Assembly: GCA_018241445.1 (NCBI GenBank)
Contig: JAFEDT010000011.1
Coordinates: 310,001-374,000 of the forward strand
DNA: 64,000 nucleotides
Reading direction: 5' to 3'
From: Pseudomonadota bacterium
Lineage (GTDB): Bacteria; Pseudomonadota; Gammaproteobacteria; Steroidobacterales; Steroidobacteraceae
Part shown: one piece after another, positions 61,709 through 64,000 of the stretch
Layout of the letters: each line of letters opens with the position of its first letter
How positions within the stretch are numbered: position 1 is the stretch's first letter
Notes under the pieces: generated by a model
Told to the model about the DNA's origin: nothing
The model's input: the letters and a program-made list of their open reading frames with translations, nothing else
Databases searched by the model: none
Position numbers and translations under genes: made by a program

Positions 61709-63173
61709 TGTCGGAGGCGCCCAGGAGTCCGCCGAGGATGTACCCCGTGAACAGCAGCATCGCGAGGATGACCAGCGCGGCGCCGATCGAGCCAGCCCGG
61801 TCGTACGGCACCCACTGTGGCAGGTGCGCTGCGAAGCGGCGCGGCGCGCTGACGTGCCCGGCGGCCAGGAATGCGCCGACGAAGATCAGCCCGCCGATGA
61901 GGTAGACGGGCAGACCTGCGCGGCCGACGCCATCGCTGGAGACCTTGCGCGCGTCAACCAGGTGGAACATGAGGGCCAGCACCATCGGCAGCACGCCGAG
62001 CAGCAGGTAGAAATGGAAATGTCCCGGCACCCACTGGGTGTTGTGCATCACCAGGTTGGCGCTGATGGTGCCGTCGATGATCGCCGGGACTATGCCTGCG
62101 GCCCAGCCGAACATGGACAGCACGACGAGCCGCGCCGGCAGGCTCCAGCGGATACCGGAGCGGTAGACGTTGGTGAGCGCCCCGTATGCCGTCACCACGA
62201 ACACCGGCAGACCGCTGGTATAGGAGATGATCTGGCCCATCACCAGCATCCAGTGCGGCATGACGTTGTCCATCAGCAGGTGGTGCGGGTAGACAATCAG
62301 CACCATGACAGTGCTCGCCGCCCAGGCCCACAGAAACGGCCGGGAGACACCCCAGGCACGGCCGCTGAAGCGCGGCAGAAGCTCGTACACCGCGATCACC
62401 GCCATGTAGATGGTGGCGTTGATGAACACGTGCCCGAAGAAATAAATGAGGTTCTTGGTGAGCAGCGCATCGAGCGTGAGCGACGGCACGTAGGCGTTAA
62501 TCAGGCTCATCACCAGGACGATCGCGCCACCGAGGATGCCGAGCGAGTTCACGATCACCACCATCGTGCTCGCCACCACCGCCGGCGGGTGCGTCTTGTC
62601 GATCTCGCCGCCGAACAGCCGGTTGAGGCCGAGTCCGCGCGCGAGATTGCCGTAGGTGCGGACGATGCCGAGCATCGCATCCAGGTAAAAGAGCAGGAAG
62701 CCCACTCCGATCAGGAGATACCCGATCATGAACAGCGCCGCCGCGTTCACGCTCCACTGCCCCATCGAATGCACCGGCAACGGATAGAGGAACGTCCATG
62801 CGCCGGCATAGCCGCCGATGAACACCGCCGCCAGGATCGCCAGCGCTCCGAGCATGAACAGCACGTAGTTCGCCGCGAACATCGCGAGGTGCAGGCGCAC
62901 GTACTTGCGCAGGAAAAACCACATCACCGCGCAGGAGGCAAGTCCCATCGTGCCGACCATACCCGCGCCGTGCGCCGTCATCAGCTCGTAGAAGATGTTG
63001 GGCGGCACGTTGAGCCAGGTGCCCTGCGCCATGCGCATGATGAGCCCGATCAGCATCATCACGACGAACACCAACAGGGCCGAGATGATATAGAGATTGA
63101 GTACGACCCGTTCCGCGCCCGTCAGCGATTCGTTGGCGGGATGGACCACGCTTGCCGTGTTCACCGCGTTCAT
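61680..63173 (-). CDS. Heme-copper catalytic subunit, sNOR-type nitric oxide reductase
   Basis: A 497-residue protein with about 12 or 13 membrane helices. Haem ligands are in LMTAHGAGMVGT and WVPGHFHFYLLLG; CuB ligands are in FFGHVFIN and YPHHLLMD. In oxygen-reducing enzymes a Tyr lies four residues after the first CuB His (HPEVY); here it is Asn (HVFIN). This change, as I recall, is the mark of the sNOR group of NO reductases of the norSY-senC-orf1 type. The start MNAVNTAS at 63173 has AGGAG seven bases before it and overlaps the CuA subunit gene by four bases. It would reduce NO to nitrous oxide with electrons from cytochrome c. A terminal oxidase of unusual type is the alternative. Confidence 0.85.
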   Translation of the reverse strand: MNAVNTASVVHPANESLTGAERVVLNLYIISALLVFVVMMLIGLIMRMAQGTWLNVPPNIFYELMTAHGAGMVGTMGLASCAVMWFFLRKYVRLHLAMFAANYVLFMLGALAILAAVFIGGYAGAWTFLYPLPVHSMGQWSVNAAALFMIGYLLIGVGFLLFYLDAMLGIVRTYGNLARGLGLNRLFGGEIDKTHPPAVVASTMVVIVNSLGILGGAIVLVMSLINAYVPSLTLDALLTKNLIYFFGHVFINATIYMAVIAVYELLPRFSGRAWGVSRPFLWAWAASTVMVLIVYPHHLLMDNVMPHWMLVMGQIISYTSGLPVFVVTAYGALTNVYRSGIRWSLPARLVVLSMFGWAAGIVPAIIDGTISANLVMHNTQWVPGHFHFYLLLGVLPMVLALMFHLVDARKVSSDGVGRAGLPVYLIGGLIFVGAFLAAGHVSAPRRFAAHLPQWVPYDRAGSIGAALVILAMLLFTGYILGGLLGASDNAPAADAAR

Positions 63174-63715
63174 GGCTTTGCTCCTGTCGTCGCGACGACC
63201 TCGAACTGGTTCGCCATGCCGTGGTGCGCCAGCCCGCAGTACTCCAGGCACAGCACACGATAGAAACCCGGCCGGCGGAAGGTGTGCACGAGCCGATTGG
63301 TGAAGGCGGGCATCGCCTGCGTCTGCACGACGATGCGATCGTCGGGCCCGTAGATGGCGAAGCCGTGATTGACGTCGGCGCTCGTCACGCGAAACTCGAC
63401 CGGCTGGCCGGCGTTGACCTGCGTGCGGCTCAGCTCCCAGAACCACTGGTGGGCCACGACATCGACGATCTGTGCGCCCGGCAGCAGCTGCCGCTGGTCG
63501 GCGACCGGAAAGGGCCGCAGGGTGGCCCAGGTGACGCCAACGCCGAGCACCAGCAGCGCGATGAACCACCAGCGCCTGATCGCGTAGGCACGTGTTTGCA
63601 CTTCCCCGGCGGCGGCGGGGACGCCGCCCGAACGGGCGATGACGTAGATGAATACCAGCGCCACCAGCGCAATGCCGAGCAACGTGATCAGCCAGATCCG
63701 GTCTTGCGGGGTCAT
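63170..63715 (-). CDS. CuA-bearing subunit II of the heme-copper NO reductase
   Basis: A 181-residue subunit II. Two N-terminal helices (WLITLLGIALVALVFIYVIA and WWFIALLVLGVGVTWATL) anchor a periplasmic cupredoxin domain. The CuA ligands are complete: His in DVNHGFAIYG, and the CLEYCGLAHHGM motif with two Cys, the Glu backbone, His and Met. It accepts electrons from a soluble donor, probably cytochrome c, and hands them to the catalytic subunit, whose gene overlaps it by four bases. The first gene of the operon, it begins 15 bases from the NsrR-box. Confidence 0.9.
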   Translation of the reverse strand: MTPQDRIWLITLLGIALVALVFIYVIARSGGVPAAAGEVQTRAYAIRRWWFIALLVLGVGVTWATLRPFPVADQRQLLPGAQIVDVVAHQWFWELSRTQVNAGQPVEFRVTSADVNHGFAIYGPDDRIVVQTQAMPAFTNRLVHTFRRPGFYRVLCLEYCGLAHHGMANQFEVVATTGAKP

Positions 63716-63729
63716 GCTGTTCCCCTCTT

Positions 63730-63752
63730 AAGATGTATTATCGCGACATCTT
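63730..63752 (-). promoter_or_regulatory. NsrR-box upstream of the nitric oxide reductase operon
   Basis: AAGATGTATTA-T-CGCGACATCTT: two 11-base half-sites one base apart, matching the known NsrR consensus (AAGATGYATTT-N-AAATRCATCTT) at both outer ends. It is 15 bases before the subunit II start, the right place for repression, and the local DNA is AT-rich as promoters are here. The repressor gene itself is at 59943-60389. Confidence 0.85.
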
Positions 63753-63890
63753 ATAGGCCGATTACCGTGAAGGGTCAACCGCGTGGTTGCCGCATTGCAC
63801 AAGATGACGCCTGGGTCCCCGGTTCCCCGTGGACGCGTACGCGCAAGTGCGGATGTTGATCGCCCGGCGCCGCGCTAGGCTTGCGCCATC

Positions 63891-64000
63891 ATGCAAACGG
63901 AACTGACAACCGTTCCTGTGCCTGGGGCGCGGCCAGCTCCGGTCCGGCCGCAGTTCACGCCTTGTCGGGAGTCGCGCACGCCGCACCTGCCAGGCGGTGA
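63891..64000 (+). CDS. Start of an unidentified open frame (3' partial)
   Basis: An open frame begins with ATG at 63891 and continues to the window end without a stop (36 full codons, Pro- and Arg-rich: MQTELTTVPVPGARPAPVRP). It is divergent from the NO reductase operon. No family can be told and the ribosome site is poor. It may be the start of a real gene or chance. Confidence 0.25.
   Translation, partial: MQTELTTVPVPGARPAPVRPQFTPCRESRTPHLPGG

Noticed and set aside
63762..63986. A 74-codon minus-strand frame upstream of the NO reductase operon
   Set aside because: Arg-rich, no motif, no ribosome site; probably chance.

Overview
The window is a GC-rich bacterial chromosome segment, densely coded on both strands, with no rRNA, tRNA, insertion sequence, phage gene or CRISPR array that I can see. 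No gene-free gap exceeds about 300 bases. The GlrK-QseG-GlrR two-component set, SrkA and the other families point to a gammaproteobacterium with an environmental, catabolically broad lifestyle. A Steroidobacterales or Nevskiales-type organism is my guess, not something the sequence proves.

Bases 1-9.6 kb hold a secondary-metabolite and exopolysaccharide block. It starts with the last module of a peptide synthetase (adenylation end, inserted methyltransferase, carrier, thioesterase), followed by a methyltransferase, a FabZ-like hotdog protein and an acyltransferase. Next come a PEP-CTERM/exosortase-type sugar transferase, a PrsR-like sigma-54 regulator and a TviB-type UDP-sugar dehydrogenase. 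A Sfp-type phosphopantetheinyl transferase at 40.1-40.8 kb could activate the synthetase carrier. At 9.7-13.2 kb the minus-strand glrK-qseG-glrR operon lies tail to tail with that block, followed by galE and the divergent srkA.

From 15 to 29.8 kb are mixed metabolic genes: a lipoprotein, an M28 peptidase with a CoA-transferase/enoyl-CoA hydratase/hexapeptide operon, crcB, a DUF885 peptidase, psiF, two luciferase-like flavin oxidoreductases around a glutathione transferase, an EthD protein and a DUF4126 membrane protein. A translationally coupled pair of a gamma-butyrobetaine-hydroxylase-like dioxygenase and an HD-domain oxygenase resembles TmpA/TmpB and PhnY/PhnZ. A glycosyltransferase follows.

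From 29.7 to 46.6 kb lies nitrogen-compound metabolism: a fused HyuA-HyuB ATPase hydrolase, a PotF-like binding protein, a Rieske oxygenase of the quaternary-amine type, an aldehyde dehydrogenase, an AraC regulator, an agmatinase-family hydrolase, an exported amidohydrolase, a kinase/aminotransferase-fold fusion and an exported amidase. A globin at 35.9 kb seems to lack its proximal histidine.

Bases 46.6-59.9 kb look like one substrate-inducible regulon. A perfect 14-bp palindrome (TAGACTCGAGTCTA) occurs in two intergenic regions. One copy is between divergent SDR genes and a long acyl-CoA ligase/amidohydrolase-like/Rieske/paired acyl-CoA dehydrogenase/SDR operon. The other is between the -35 and -10 elements of a TonB-dependent receptor gene that is followed by a TetR regulator and another SDR. 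Together these would import a hydrophobic acid, activate it with CoA, oxidise it, and control the process with the TetR protein. The substrate is unknown; steroid- or terpenoid-like is an inference.

Bases 59.9-63.8 kb carry an sNOR-type nitric oxide reductase cluster (CuA subunit, catalytic subunit, SenC/SCO, membrane protein) with its own NsrR repressor gene and a convincing NsrR-box in the promoter region. A divergent open frame starts at 63,891 and runs off the window.
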